Source: Paraspadella gotoi (lineage: Eukaryota > Chaetognatha). From it: a stretch of 64,000 nt of DNA. Shown in pieces: positions 35,591-46,234 of this stretch. Where the stretch lies: NCBI GenBank assembly GCA_051294375.1, contig CM119265.1, forward strand, positions 24,097,684-24,161,683. The letters run 5' to 3'. Both the position numbers and the translations under genes were made by a program. The stretch's first letter is position 1; each line of letters starts with the position of its first letter. The notes beneath the pieces were generated by a model. The model was not told the DNA's origin and searched no databases. It saw only the letters and a list, made by a program, of their open reading frames with translations.

Positions 35591-36572
35591 TCGGCGAAAA
35601 AGAAAGAAAAACGTCGATGAAAATCAGATGGATGAGAGAAAAAAAAGCAAATGCAAATAATCCACAAAGATGGAGGACATAATCTGCCGGAGAGTCGACC
35701 GAATGGCGTTTAATAAAATCTCTAGACGGTCGCTCGCCGAGCGACCGGAGCTCACGGCGTAAAAGCGACGTGGACGATTGAAGAAGAGAAGTAGCGATAA
35801 AATAAAACGGAATGGAAGATGGGCGTGGCTTCCACGCCTTCAGGACTCGATTCCATTTGCGGTTGGGGGGGAGGCAGTGGGGGGCGATGGTAGAGAGGTT
35901 GTACTCGTTGTGGGGAGGAATTTCATCGGGTCGTCGTTATATATTTAGAGGTAACTATAAAAATTTATGTATTTAATTTGATTATAATTTTTTTAATTTT
36001 TAATTCTGGAGATACTTTAGAGATTATACGAGTGGTGTCTCATATAGATTATATCAAGTTCTCGTAAGGTTTTAAAATTGACTGATCCCTGGCCTTAAAT
36101 GTTGAAGATTAAGTTTTAAAAATTAGGATTGAATAATTCCTAAATCATAAAACCTCAAAGCGAACACTTTCGGCGAAAGCGCTTTCTCTTTTCAAATGCT
36201 TCAACGATTTTTTTTCAGAGGGAGACCTAAGAGGATGAGAAATATGGATAAACCTTGAGGCTTTCTTAGCCCACCCCCTCCCCCCCAAGCCCTTACTTCC
36301 CTCTTTGAAAAAAAAAATACGTGACCAAAATATCGCGCGATAAAACTTGAGCTTCGATCGACGAAAAGAAGAATTATCGACGCGAGGATAGAAATTCCCC
36401 AAAGTCAATAGAATTCTGCAGAATCGACGTTTGAATATCGAAAGATGTCTAGGGGGGCGGAGGGGGGAGGCGATTCGTGGGGGGGGGTTTGAGTCTTTGA
36501 TTTGAGACGAAAGATGACGAGCATATGGGAATGACAGATTGTGGTATGTGATGATATGGAATGGGAAATGAT

Positions 36573-36597
36573 NNNNNNNNNNNNNNNNNNNNNNNNN
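36573..36597. other. Assembly join, 25 N, at the palindrome centre
   Basis: Left of it 136 bp (36437-36572) have no partner; right of it the reverse complement of the left arm begins at once. Confidence 0.99.
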
Positions 36598-36717
36598 TTC
36601 AAACGTCGATTCTGCAGAAATTCTATGGACTTTTGGGGAATTTCTATCCTCGCGTCGATAATTCTGTCTTTTCGTCGATCGAAGCTCAAGTTTTATCGCG
36701 CGATATTTTTGGTCACG

Positions 36718-36929
36718 NNNNNNNNNNNNNNNNNNNNNNNNNNNNNNNNNNNNNNNNNNNNNNNNNNNNNNNNNNNNNNNNNNNNNNNNNNNNNNNNNNN
36801 NNNNNNNNNNNNNNNNNNNNNNNNNNNNNNNNNNNNNNNNNNNNNNNNNNNNNNNNNNNNNNNNNNNNNNNNNNNNNNNNNNNNNNNNNNNNNNNNNNNN
36901 NNNNNNNNNNNNNNNNNNNNNNNNNNNNN
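36718..36929. other. Assembly gap, 212 N
   Basis: Corresponds to about 225 bp (about 36095-36320) present in the left arm. Confidence 0.95.
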
Positions 36930-37489
36930 AGGGATCAGTCAATTTTAAACCTTACGAGAACTTGATATATTCTATATGAGACACCCACTCGTATATATCT
37001 ACTAAGTATTCCAGAATTAAAAATTAAAAAAATTATAATCAAATTAAATACAATAAATTTTTATAGTTACCTCTAAATATATAACGACGACCCGATGAAA
37101 TTCCTCCCCACAATCGAGTACGAACCTCTCTACCATCGCCCCCCACTGCCCTCCCCCCCCAACCCGCAAATGGATCGAGTCCTGAAGGCGTTGGAAGCCA
37201 CGCCCATCTTCCATTTCCGGTTTTTATTTTATCGCTACTTCTCTTCTTCAATCATCCACGTCGCTTTTACGCCGTGAGCTCCGTCGCCTCGGCGAGCGAC
37301 CGTCTAGAGATATTTATAAACGCCATTTCGAGTCGGCATCGCGCCGGGTCGCCTCTCTTTCGCCGGTGCGACGCTCCGGCAGATTATGTCCTCCATCTTT
37401 GTGGATTATTTGCATTTGCTTTTTTTTTTCTCATCCATCTTGATTTTCATCGACGTTTTTCTTTCTTTTCGCCGACGGGCAAGCAAGAA

Positions 37490-37705
37490 AGAAAGAAAAA
37501 AAAGAAAGAAAGAATGAATGAATGAATGAATGAATGAATGAATGAATGAATGAATGAATGAGAATAAATAGATCAATAAATCAATAAATCAATTAATAAA
37601 TGAATGAATGAATGATTGATTGATTGATTGATTGATTGAATGAATGAATGAATGAATGAATGAATGAATGATTGAATGAAAGAAAGAAAGAAAGAAAGAA
37701 AGAGA
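37490..37705 (+). repeat. (GAAA)n and (AATG)n cluster, right arm
   Basis: Counterpart of 35395-35590 with longer tetranucleotide runs and a (GATT)n block. Confidence 0.85.
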
Positions 37706-38449
37706 AAAACATTTCCATCTCTCTGACGTCTTTTTCTCTCAAGTCTTTTCTCTTTTTTCTATTAACGACTCTTTTTTCTTTCTTGCCTCATTTTGACTTT
37801 TACTTAACTCTCAGTTCTTCCCATTCATCTCTCTGTATTTTCCCTTCTTTTTAGTTTTCTTTTTCCGCCTTATTTCATATTTTCTTTTCCAGCCACACTT
37901 TACCTACCCTGTTGCCTCTTCTTCACTCCCTTACCACCGTCCCTACCAACCACCCCTAACTTACTCAAATAAACTTAACCTCCTTGGTTAAATCGCTTTC
38001 CTCCTTTGATTGTCAACTTCTCTTCCTTCATGACATCGTCTGATTTTACTGAAGCCTGCTTCGCCTGTTAATCTTTCCCACGTCTTCATGTCCAGTCACT
38101 TTATTGGCTCAGCCAATCAAAGGTCGTCGCTGAGTCAATCAAAGGTCAATCAAAGGTCGTCGCTGAGCCAATCAGGCGGTCGCACACATCGAATCACAAA
38201 TCGAAATTCAGTCAATTCAAGCAGCAGTCAAGTCAATTCAATTCAATTCAATTCAATTCAATTCAGTCAATTCAAGCAGCAGGCCTAAGCGATTTACTTG
38301 CTGTTTTTCCGCGCCAATGAGTACATGTACATGTACATCATCCATGTATTTTACTTTGTACATTTTACATGTATATTTATACTCTTTGGCATTATCATTT
38401 CTCTTTCCTACTCTTTTCCCCCCTCATCCTCTTTCCCGCCAATCGCCAG

Positions 38450-41010
38450 GTGATTCCCCCTTCCCTCCTTCCGTGGATGGCACCTCCAAGCAAAACTCCG
38501 CAGCAGGTGCGAGAAACGAGCTTAATTGTTGTTGTTGTTGTTGTCGTTATCGTTGCGTCGATCTCGTTAGAAATAGTTGATTCCATTTAGAGACTTTGTG
38601 GCGTATAATCACACCGCCTCACGTCCACCATCCTTCAGCCCAAGATCCATTGGCTCAGAGGGGACAAGCACCATCCCAGGCGTAGTGTTCCATCCACAGT
38701 CCTAACGACTTCCCTCTGCGTTGGCAAAGCGACCCGCCTAGGTAACCGCGCCAGTGACGTGGATGCGTCACTGAGGGTCGAAGCCCCCAAAGCCAACAGT
38801 GAGATGCCCCATCCCAATGGGCATTCACAGGCAACCCGGCTGTTGCCATAACTTTATATTTCCAGATGAGGAGAAGGAGGGAATTACGTAGGAACGGCTT
38901 TTTGTAATGTTTTATTTCTTTTAAGCAAGGGTAGGGTTTGCTTATTTTTTAAATTATACTACGCTGTNNNNNNNNNNCATAATATTCGCTTCTAGACAAA
39001 CTTTTACAGAGCTGAAAAAAAACAACATCTCATATGACAAGAACGATATTTCTCTTTTTATATTGTTTAGTTATATAATCCAATCGATACTTTATTCATG
39101 AATCGGTCCCCTTATGTTTCATTCATTGACCACCTTCAGGCGAAATGTCCGCGACGCAGCCCAACGCCGCGCCCGATTCCGCCGTTGTCGCCATCCGTTG
39201 GTGGGAAGAAAAAATGGCGAACAAAAGCGCAACGTTTTCGTCGTCGTCGTCGTCGGCGACGATGACGACGACGACGACTCTCACGCCTTCGGATCATCGT
39301 TATCGCAGCTCCACCAATTCGGAAGGTAAAAGGGGAGTGGGGGAGAGGAAGAGAGAGGGGAATGGGGTGAGGGGGTGAGATAAGAATGGCAAGAGAAGAG
39401 AGAAGAAGAGATAAAAGGAAAGAAGGGAAGGAAGGAAGCTTGGAAAAAGGAGCGAGAAAGAGTGTAAAAGAAATGGAAACCAGTGGCTGCGCCAATACAT
39501 GTAAATCGCTTTCAAGGGCTTAAGCTGAACCGTTACTGTGGCACTAATAATACTTTGATACTTGAAAATTTTTTTTAGGATAGTAATTTGGGAGATATTA
39601 TGAGAAAATAATGAAATAAGTATAAAAGAGCGAAAGATGGGATTAGATGTAAAGAACTAGAAAAAAGTCGGATAGAAAAGCGGAGAATGGAAAAGGAAAA
39701 TGAAGGAAGATGGTAGAAGTGGAAAAAGAGAGAGAGAGAAAGAAATGGAAGACAAGAGAAGCAAAAAAAAGTAGATAATCTAAAGGAGAGGAAAGAATGA
39801 GAAGAGTTAAAAAAGGACGGGAGGAAATTAGGTCTCGGAAACCATTAACTTCCTCTGGTTCCTTCTTTGTCTTTCGCGAAAAAACCAACGGTTTGGAACG
39901 GAGGGACGAAGGGGGGGGGGGGAAATTGTTAAGTGGGAACGAAATAATTGGTTATTTATTTCTATGAAGAATTACGAAGTTTTTTGCTGATTACCCAAGT
40001 TACAGATTCTTATGGTAATAATTCTTCAAGCGAGCTTTTCAAAAACATTTGTTGTTTTCTTTTGACTAAAACGGAAAGAAATTTGTATTTATACCAAGAA
40101 TATTTTTTGAATTTTGCATCATATTATTATTATATTTGTTGATCGCAAACACAATAAACAACAACGAAACTAAAGGAAAAACCACCATCTATTTTTAATA
40201 ATGATACTCTATATTTAATCCATTATAAGCTTAACGATTCACTTACCTTCCCCCAACCCCGCACCGTCTCCCGGTTTTCTTTCCAGCCTCGAAATTGAAC
40301 CTCGAACCGAAAATGGACGACGTCATCGAAAATTTTCAACCCATTTTCGAGGAGACGCGCGGAGGCCTCGAGGCGAGAGGGGACGAAGGTAAGGAAAGGG
40401 GTGAGTTGACGAGGACGAAGATAAAGAAATAAAGAAAATGTGACTTGTAAAAAAGAGAGATAGTTTAGTTTGCGATGCTTGCTGCATTGCGGATGATACG
40501 AATGTAAAGCCATGCGGCCGAGTCAGGTTGAATTTTTCGAGCTTTTTTCTTGAAAGACATGAATCTGGCTTAGTGGGCTTGATGGAGACAGAGTCGGGAA
40601 AAAGGTGGGTTTTGGGTCTGCGAGTTTGAAAAACTCTGTCGGAGTGAAATGTGATTCGAAGACATTTAGGAGACATTTGGAAATTGATGATAAATGCACT
40701 TGTGAGAATAAGTTAAGTAACATTAGAAATGGATGGTAAACGCACATGCGAGAGTGAGTTAACTTTAGAAATTGACGATAAGAGTTAGTTAAGCGAAGAT
40801 ATTTTTTGAAACCGGTTTAAGACGAACGAAAGTCCGACGAGAATTTCTCACAGAAACTTAAAATAATTTCTGTCAAAAAAAAAAAAAAAAAATTGCTGGC
40901 GTTTTTGTATTGATCGACATTGAGATGCTAAGTTTGGCATTTTTGACAGAATTTCCGGATGAAAAAACAATAACTGGCACAAACACTCTATCGTAAAGTC
41001 GCGCTATGAA

Positions 41011-41072
<62 letters not shown>

Positions 41073-42312
41073 GAGAGAGAGAGGAGAGAGAGAGAGAGAG
41101 AAGAGAATACCAAAGCCTCTGCCATTCCCATCGTAAGAAGCGCTCAGCGTTTGAAGCCAATGGAACCGAGATTTTAGGCGGAGATTCGAATGGCCCTTCG
41201 AACTCTGTGCCACCGCCCCCCCTTCCGGAAAAAAAAGGCCAACTTTAAAAGCGATCGTTAAATTTGTCACTTGTCTCCGGCTTTAGTGCCGTTGGTGCCA
41301 TCTCCACGTGCAGTCCAGTACCATTTCAATGCCGTCTCGTGACTGACGTTCGTAGCGAGAGAGTGGCGCGAGCGTGAGAAGTGACAATGTCGTCTCGATG
41401 CAAAGGATTTGTGGCATCAGTGAGGTTCGGTGAAATTCACTCATAGCATTAGTGGCATTGGCTACTGGGCGCGTGAGATGTTTTTCGTTCTTTCGTTCTT
41501 TTTTTAATCTTCGCGAATTCTTTCTCTTTTCCTTTCTTTTCTTTTCTTTTCTTTTCTTTTCTTTTCTTTTCTTTTCTTTTCTTTTCTTTTCTTTTCTTTT
41601 CTTTTATTTTCTTTTCTTTTCTTTTTTGTTTCTCTCTTTTCTTTTCTTTTCTTTTCTTTTCTTTTCTTTTCTTTTCTTTTCTATTCTTTTCTTTCCTCTT
41701 TCCTTTATTGCCTAGATTTTTTTCCTCAGGCATTTTGTGTCATCTCAAGTTTCTCATATTTTTTTTTCTCTTATTCTATTTTCTCTTTAATCTTATCTTA
41801 TCTTTTTTTTTTCTTAGTTTTTTTTTCAGTTCATTTATTTTCTTTCTTTTTTCATGACTTATCTTTGTTTTCTGATTCACTTTGAATCTCACTGAAGGTT
41901 ATAATAATTTTTTATTATTTTTTTGGGAAAAAATTATTTATAAAATTTTAAAAAATGCTAAAAATTTAGAAAACAATTTACATAGAATAACCTTTTCATG
42001 GACTTTTTTTCAACGCTATATTATATAATATATATATATATATTTCAAAAAAGCAACTAATTAAACATTCTTCACCCCACCCCCTCCCCCTCTCCTCCAG
42101 ACTCCACCCTCCTCCCTCTCTCCGACACCCTCGTCACTCTCCTCTGTCTCGGCGCCTTCATCGTCGCACTCATCTTCCTCCTCGCCCTCCTCCTCTTCCT
42201 CCGTCGACGAGGCGTTTGGCTCAAAGGAACCAACCTCGTGGGATCCTACGAGAGGCAGAACATGTGGCACTTCAGCTACATGTCCTCGCCGGTCGGGACC
42301 ATCTGCGACTTG
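38450..42312 (+). CDS. Unrecognised single-pass membrane protein gene, four exons, right-arm copy (incomplete)
   Basis: Exons 38450-38506, 39140-39325, 40287-40388 and 42101-42312 have good acceptors (CGCCAG, CTTCAG, TTTCCAG, CTCCTCCAG), GTGCGA/GTAAAA/GTAAGG/GTGAGT donors and matching phases (1, 1, 1, then 0). The product has a Ser/Thr-rich region (SATFSSSSSSATMTTTTT), an acidic amphipathic stretch (KMDDVIENFQPIFEETRGG), one strong membrane helix (FIVALIFLLALLLFL), a stop-transfer RRR, and a tail with GSYERQNMWHFSYMSS. Topology suggests an extracellular N-part and a cytosolic tail. I do not recognise the family. Neither end of the gene is certain: exon 1 needs an upstream exon in phase 1, and nothing obvious follows 42,312 before the convergent SIDT gene. 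Confidence 0.65.
38590..38870 (+). mobile_element. tRNA-like/hairpin element in the first intron of the membrane-protein gene
   Basis: Contains a perfect 8-bp stem, CAGTGACG / CGTCACTG (38752-38773, loop TGGATG), followed by a B-box-like GGGTCGAAGCCC (38775-38786). GC-rich in an AT-rich intron. The left-arm counterpart (about 34320-34520) is shorter and lacks part of this structure. A SINE is the likeliest reading. Confidence 0.35.
38968..38977. other. Assembly gap, 10 N
   Basis: The left arm has about 345 bp here (about 33909-34253), including a (CT)n tract, so the gap size is far too small. Confidence 0.9.
41515..41705 (+). repeat. (TTTTC)n, right arm
   Basis: About 35 near-perfect TTTTC units within the last intron of the membrane-protein gene. 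The left-arm counterpart has the same length but scrambled unit lengths, as expected from homopolymer errors. Confidence 0.9.
42101..42312 (+). CDS. Transmembrane exon of the unrecognised membrane protein
   Basis: 212 nt; it enters with two bases (completing Asp) and leaves in phase 0 at GACTTG|GTGAGT after a pyrimidine-rich acceptor. It encodes STLLPLSDTLVTLLC, then a 15-20 residue Leu/Ile/Phe helix, then RRRGVWLKGTNLVGS and YERQNMWHFSYMSSPVG. The Arg run after the helix fits an N-out, C-in protein. The same exon is at 30390-30594 (minus, 7 nt shorter) and truncated at 49664-49799. Confidence 0.7.
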
Positions 42313-42387
42313 GTGAGTTTTTTATTTTGGAAGGGGGGCGGTGGGGGGGAGAGGTCTTTGGAAAAGGGTAAGGTTATAAAATTATTA

Positions 42388-42605
42388 AGTGTGGCGAATC
42401 TTATATTCGCCTCCTGTATAGCTTGGACAGATAAGTACTCGTTCACCAACCGCGAGTTTCGGGTTCAATCCCCTCACGGTGGTGGTATAAACACGCTAGT
42501 GACAAGGGGTGGTCACTGACGTTCCAAAGCCCCGAGCGCCAGCTGTCGGGAGATGCCTCACACCCGGGGCATCACACATGTCTCCCCGTTGCAATATAGG
42601 CTTTT
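42388..42605 (+). mobile_element. tRNA-derived SINE-like element, right arm
   Basis: Contains an A-box-like TAGCTTGGACAG (42419-42430) and a B-box GGTTCAATCCC (42462-42472) about 30 bases apart, as in a tRNA gene, then a GC-rich body (CTGTCGGGAGATGCCTCACA) and a T run. Acceptor and anticodon stems are poor, so it is not an intact tRNA. It lies in the 3' region between the two convergent genes. Copies at 30110-30315 (minus) and 49870-50095. Confidence 0.5.
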
Positions 42606-43340
42606 TTTGTCTAAATTGTAACGAATAAGTTTATGCATTATTATGTTAAACTATCTTTTCTTTATCCCTTTCTCGGTAAACTTTACTTTTGCCGGTTAAT
42701 TTTTGCTTTAGCTGTTTTGGAGTTGGAGCGATAAGCGCTGCTGATTTTCGAACGTTTTTATTTTTAATGAATGAATCATAAACTTATTCTCTACGAGTTT
42801 CTGAAACGTGTTTCGCTTGGTTCTGTTATAAAAATACGATTTTCGAACGCTTTCTCTGAACAGTCGAAGCTTTAAACGCTTCAAACGCTGGCAAGAATAT
42901 AGATTCTTATACAACATACGTTAGTAAATTGGAATTCTTAAACTGGACTGACGTGCGTTTCTATACTTGATTATTCTTGCAACTAAATGGAATGGGATCT
43001 CAACGGAAGTAACATTAAAAGGTCAAGCGAAAGGTTACATTTTATTTTAATTGATTGTACATATGAAAATATAATCAATATGGTAAAACAGCCGAAAATT
43101 GGGTTTAAAAAAAAACTAAAATTGCTTTTTGAGGCGAAATTCCATTGACATTTGGAGCAATTTCTCGATTGGTTTCAAATTACGCAAAATCACTTGGCTG
43201 AGGACGAAAGCGAATAAAAGTGCTCGTATAATATGTGTAAAACATACTATAACAAACGTTATTATAACTCGGGAATAATACGATCAAACTTCAAACTGGT
43301 ATAAAACCTTAATGGTATCTATGTATGCGAAAGTATAAAT

Positions 43341-43346
43341 TTTATT
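43341..43346 (-). terminator. SIDT: Candidate polyadenylation signal of SIDT (right-arm copy)
   Basis: AATAAA on the minus strand about 325 nt after the SIDT stop, in AT-rich sequence. The same hexamer lies at 29365-29370 (plus, left arm) and 50822-50827 (minus, third copy). Confidence 0.4.
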
Positions 43347-43610
43347 GAAAAATAAATAGTTAAATACTAAAGAGTCATCAAGGCAGTCGTAATGTCATTT
43401 TTTAACATATCTATGTAAAAATAGAGAAGGTCAGGCGAATTACGAATCGAAAGAGACCATACAAAACAAACGAATGAAGACAAACTAACAAACGAACAGA
43501 CAAATAAATAAACAAACAAACATTCAAAATACTGATGTTGAACAAAATGAAGAGGTAGAAAAAAAAAACTAGGGAGAGAGATTAAATGAACATGAAATGA
43601 ATAAGAGGGA

Positions 43611-43664
<54 letters not shown>

Positions 43665-43668
43665 TTCG

Positions 43669-43828
43669 TCAAGCCACGGTTTCCGTTGGCGTCTCTGCCG
43701 CGCCCTCGTTGACGCTTCCTCTCAGAGCGTCCAACGCGTTAAGCCTCATCATAGCCGCCTTCACTTTAGTCACGAAGAGACGCTTGTCTTTCTCCACGAG
43801 CGATTGGAGATTCTCCATGCGGCAGAAT
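43669..43828 (-). CDS. SIDT: SIDT exon 13, cleanest copy: C-terminal tail and stop
   Basis: 160 nt ending in TGA; the acceptor is CCTCCTCCAG. It encodes a soluble, partly helical tail (ENLQSLVEKDKRLFVTKVKA, then AAMMRLNALDALRG) ending TPTETVA. The phase fits exon 12 (AG|A, Arg). The tail does not resemble the short acidic end of vertebrate SIDT, so this exon rests on phase and on conservation of the frame. The stop is followed within a few bases by a (CT)n tract. Copies at 28873-29029 and 51167-51323 lack three bases each. Confidence 0.65.
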
Positions 43829-44136
43829 CTGGAGGAGGAGGAAGACAAAGCGTATGAGGAGATAAAGGAAGGGCGTCAACATTGGGAAAACTGAACGCGC
43901 TATAGGAACTTACTATAGGAAATTACCTCATTGAAAGGCAAATTTTTACTTTTCATTGTTTTAATATTGATTTGCTATAAATGGCTTTGCGAAACCTTTA
44001 TGTCGTTCCTAATTGACGAAAAAGTTAAACAATGCAGCGCCAACCTCCATTGAATCTCTCCCTAGACCACGGAACCTCTCTATCTCGGTGAAATAACGAA
44101 GATCCACGGAAAACAACCGCATTATCCCATCCAAAC

Positions 44137-44363
44137 CTGCAAGGATACGACAGCGCCACCGCCCTGACGGCCGAGAGCAAAAGACCGAGCGAAGAGAGAA
44201 AATGCCAAACGTCGTGAGAGTCGTAAAAATTGAGGAACATGCAAGGATCGTTGAGGTCGCGATTGGCAGAGGGAGAAGTCGATTTGTTGGAGACTTCCAT
44301 TCCGATGAAGAAAACACCGGCGGAGATCCAGACGAACCCGAGAACGGCGTAGTAGACGATGAC
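44137..44363 (-). CDS. SIDT: SIDT exon 12, cleanest copy: TM10-TM11 with H-x3-H
   Basis: 227 nt, phase 0 in, phase 2 out; acceptor TTTCTCCAG and donor TTGCAG|GTTTGG. It encodes TM10 (AVLGFVWISAGVFFIG), a loop, and FLNFYDSHDVWHFLSSLGLL, which matches LDFFDDHDIWHFLSA of vertebrate SIDT. His789 and His793 complete the metal site. After the helix the sequence departs from the usual LTLDDDL ending. Copies at 28330-28561 and 51622-51852 carry frame-shifting insertions. Confidence 0.9.
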
Positions 44364-44696
44364 CTGGAGAAAGACGAGGGGTGTTGAGGGGGGGTTATAG
44401 GGGGTGTTGAGGTGGGGAGGTTGAGTTGGTGTGGGAAGGGGGTTGGAAAGAGTGGGAAGGGGGTTGGAAGGGGTAGGAGGTGGATTGGATTTTGGAGATG
44501 AGATTGAATGAAGATGATGAAACAAGAATTGGCAGTTCAAGGGGTTGCACCGCATTGACGATCACGTGACTGCACAAGTGTGAATCATATGGATATTATG
44601 CATTGTATGCCTTACTGCCAAGTAGTAATAATCATGATAATACAGAACTACCTGGGTTATGAGCATTTGAAACGCAAGTGGACGGATGAGGAAAGA

Positions 44697-45105
44697 CAAA
44701 AAGTTTTTAATGTGGATGTGTGAAATGGAAATGTAAAGGGAAATGAATATGTAAATGGAAAGGGAAATGAAGAGGGAAATGGAAATGGAAAGGGAAATTG
44801 AAATGGAAATGGATATGGAAATTGAAAGGGATATGGAAAGGGAAAGGGAAATACAAAGGGAAATGGAAATGGAAATGGTGATGGATATGGAAATGGAAAG
44901 GAATATGGAAAGGGAAAGGGAAATACAAAGGGAAATGGAAATGGTGATGGATATGGAAATGGAAAATGGAAAAGGAAATATATGGAAAGGGATATGGAAA
45001 TGGAAAGGGATAGAGAAATTGGAATGGAAAGGGAAATGGAAATGGAAATGCAAATGGTGATGGAAATGGAAATGGAAATGGGAAAGAGGACGAAGAAGAC
45101 CCTCG
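44697..45105 (-). repeat. Pyrimidine-rich TTTCCATATCC array, right-arm copy
   Basis: Counterpart of 27600-27992 in SIDT intron 11, about 15 bases longer; lengths differ by loss of single bases in the homopolymers. Confidence 0.85.
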
Positions 45106-45782
45106 ACACCGATTCAAGCCGTGGGGGGGGGGTTGAAGGGTTGCCAATCATTTCCGTCGCGTGAGGATAATATCACATTAAGCGTTATATGATTTTGATT
45201 CACGGCGAAATTCGTGATCGATGTAATCTTAAATTTCCCGAGTTTAAGATTCTGTGAATTGATAAATTTGTTGCGCGAGTGAAATTCACTGTGAATTTTA
45301 TTTTTGAGACGAAAATCACGTCTTAAACTCGGGCGTCTAAAAACGAAAGCGTTTATCGTGCAAAGCGTTTGATTGAAGAAAAAAAAAAAAAAAACTATTT
45401 GATGCCAATCGATTTAAAAACCAAAATGCAAAAAAAAAAAAAAAATGGTGCGACATGATTTTTTTTCAATTCGCCCGACAAATGATCAAATTAGTCTCTT
45501 TATTAGGTTCTATTTCACTGAGCTCTAAGAAAAACAAACAGCGTAAACATAAATAATTGTTTTGAAAACTAAAATTAGTCGTGTCTTACGCGTAATATTT
45601 TCTGTCATTTTGGAGAAAAAAAAAACAAAACAAAAACCTTCTATAGTTAATAAACGATGAATAAAGGAGAAAAGGCAATTAAGCATTTTGAACGAATGAC
45701 GATGAAATGGGAAACACAAAAAAAACGACGCATATCGATTTTATCTCCAAACTTCTCCCCCCTTCCACATCTCTCGACCCAC

Positions 45783-45932
45783 CTTGACGGTCTTCTTGGC
45801 CGTCCGCGAATGCCTCAGCGCTTTGAACTCCTTCCCGCTCGACAGCATCCGCCGGCTGCTCTCGGCGATGATGGTGAACTCTAGCGACATCATGGCGACG
45901 AAGACGCTGCCGATGCAGGTGCCCAGGAAGAA
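45783..45932 (-). CDS. SIDT: SIDT exon 11, cleanest copy: TM9
   Basis: 150 nt (50 codons), phase 0 in and out; acceptor TTGTCTACAG and donor GTCAAG|GTGGGT. It encodes TM9 (FFLGTCIGSVFVAMMSLEFT) and a basic cytosolic segment (FKALRHSRTAKKTVK). Position and pattern match the SIDT segment after the YRPRDFAS turn. Copies at 26782-26930 and 53250-53397 lack one and two bases. Confidence 0.85.
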
Positions 45933-46234
45933 CTGTAGACAAGAGATGGCGTATAAATCTCAAGTTAAATTTAGCTTAAATTAAATCTACTTTCACTAAT
46001 TAACTCTGAGTTCACTCAAAGCAAATCTAAATTAACAAACATAAAACTAAATTCATTTGCAACGAACCTACGTCTTAATCTGCTCGTTTCAACAAAATAA
46101 AAATATCCAATCTAGTGGTTACAACAAAATGTACGCTTCATTAAAACAAAGAATCCTAAGCATTTTAATCCAAATCTTGTCCAGCAAATTTAAATCTACT
46201 CTTCCACGACAAATCTAAATCTAAATCCACTCGC

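Larger units (their letters stand above)
22515..36436 (+). repeat. Left arm of giant inverted repeat
   Basis: About 13.9 kb whose reverse complement is the right arm at about 36598-49664. The correspondence covers SIDT exons, the second gene's exons, introns, microsatellites and the tRNA-like element in the same order, with scattered one- to few-base indels and a few larger differences. The innermost paired segment is 36321-36436 against 36598-36717. The outer end lies inside SIDT exon 5. Confidence 0.9.
34641..38449. other. Palindrome core, no supported exon
   Basis: Includes the two gaps, the tetranucleotide clusters and a CpG-rich segment (37255-37390; left counterpart about 35690-35790, some 35-40 bp shorter). 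ATG-led frames at 37095 and 37274 lack a clear donor. An upstream exon of the membrane-protein gene should lie here or beyond. Confidence 0.4.

Noticed and set aside
37095-37525. ATG-led frames at 37095 and 37274 as first exons of the membrane-protein gene.
   Set aside because: No convincing donor after them, and the left-arm counterpart breaks both frames.
42313-42519. Read-through of the transmembrane exon into VSFLFWKGGGG and onward to a stop.
   Set aside because: A strong GTGAGT donor lies at the exon end, and the extension enters the SINE-like element. I cannot exclude an intron-retaining terminus.
42388-42605. A functional tRNA gene.
   Set aside because: Box A and B motifs are present, but the anticodon loop is too long and no paired acceptor stem is visible; a tRNA-derived element fits better.
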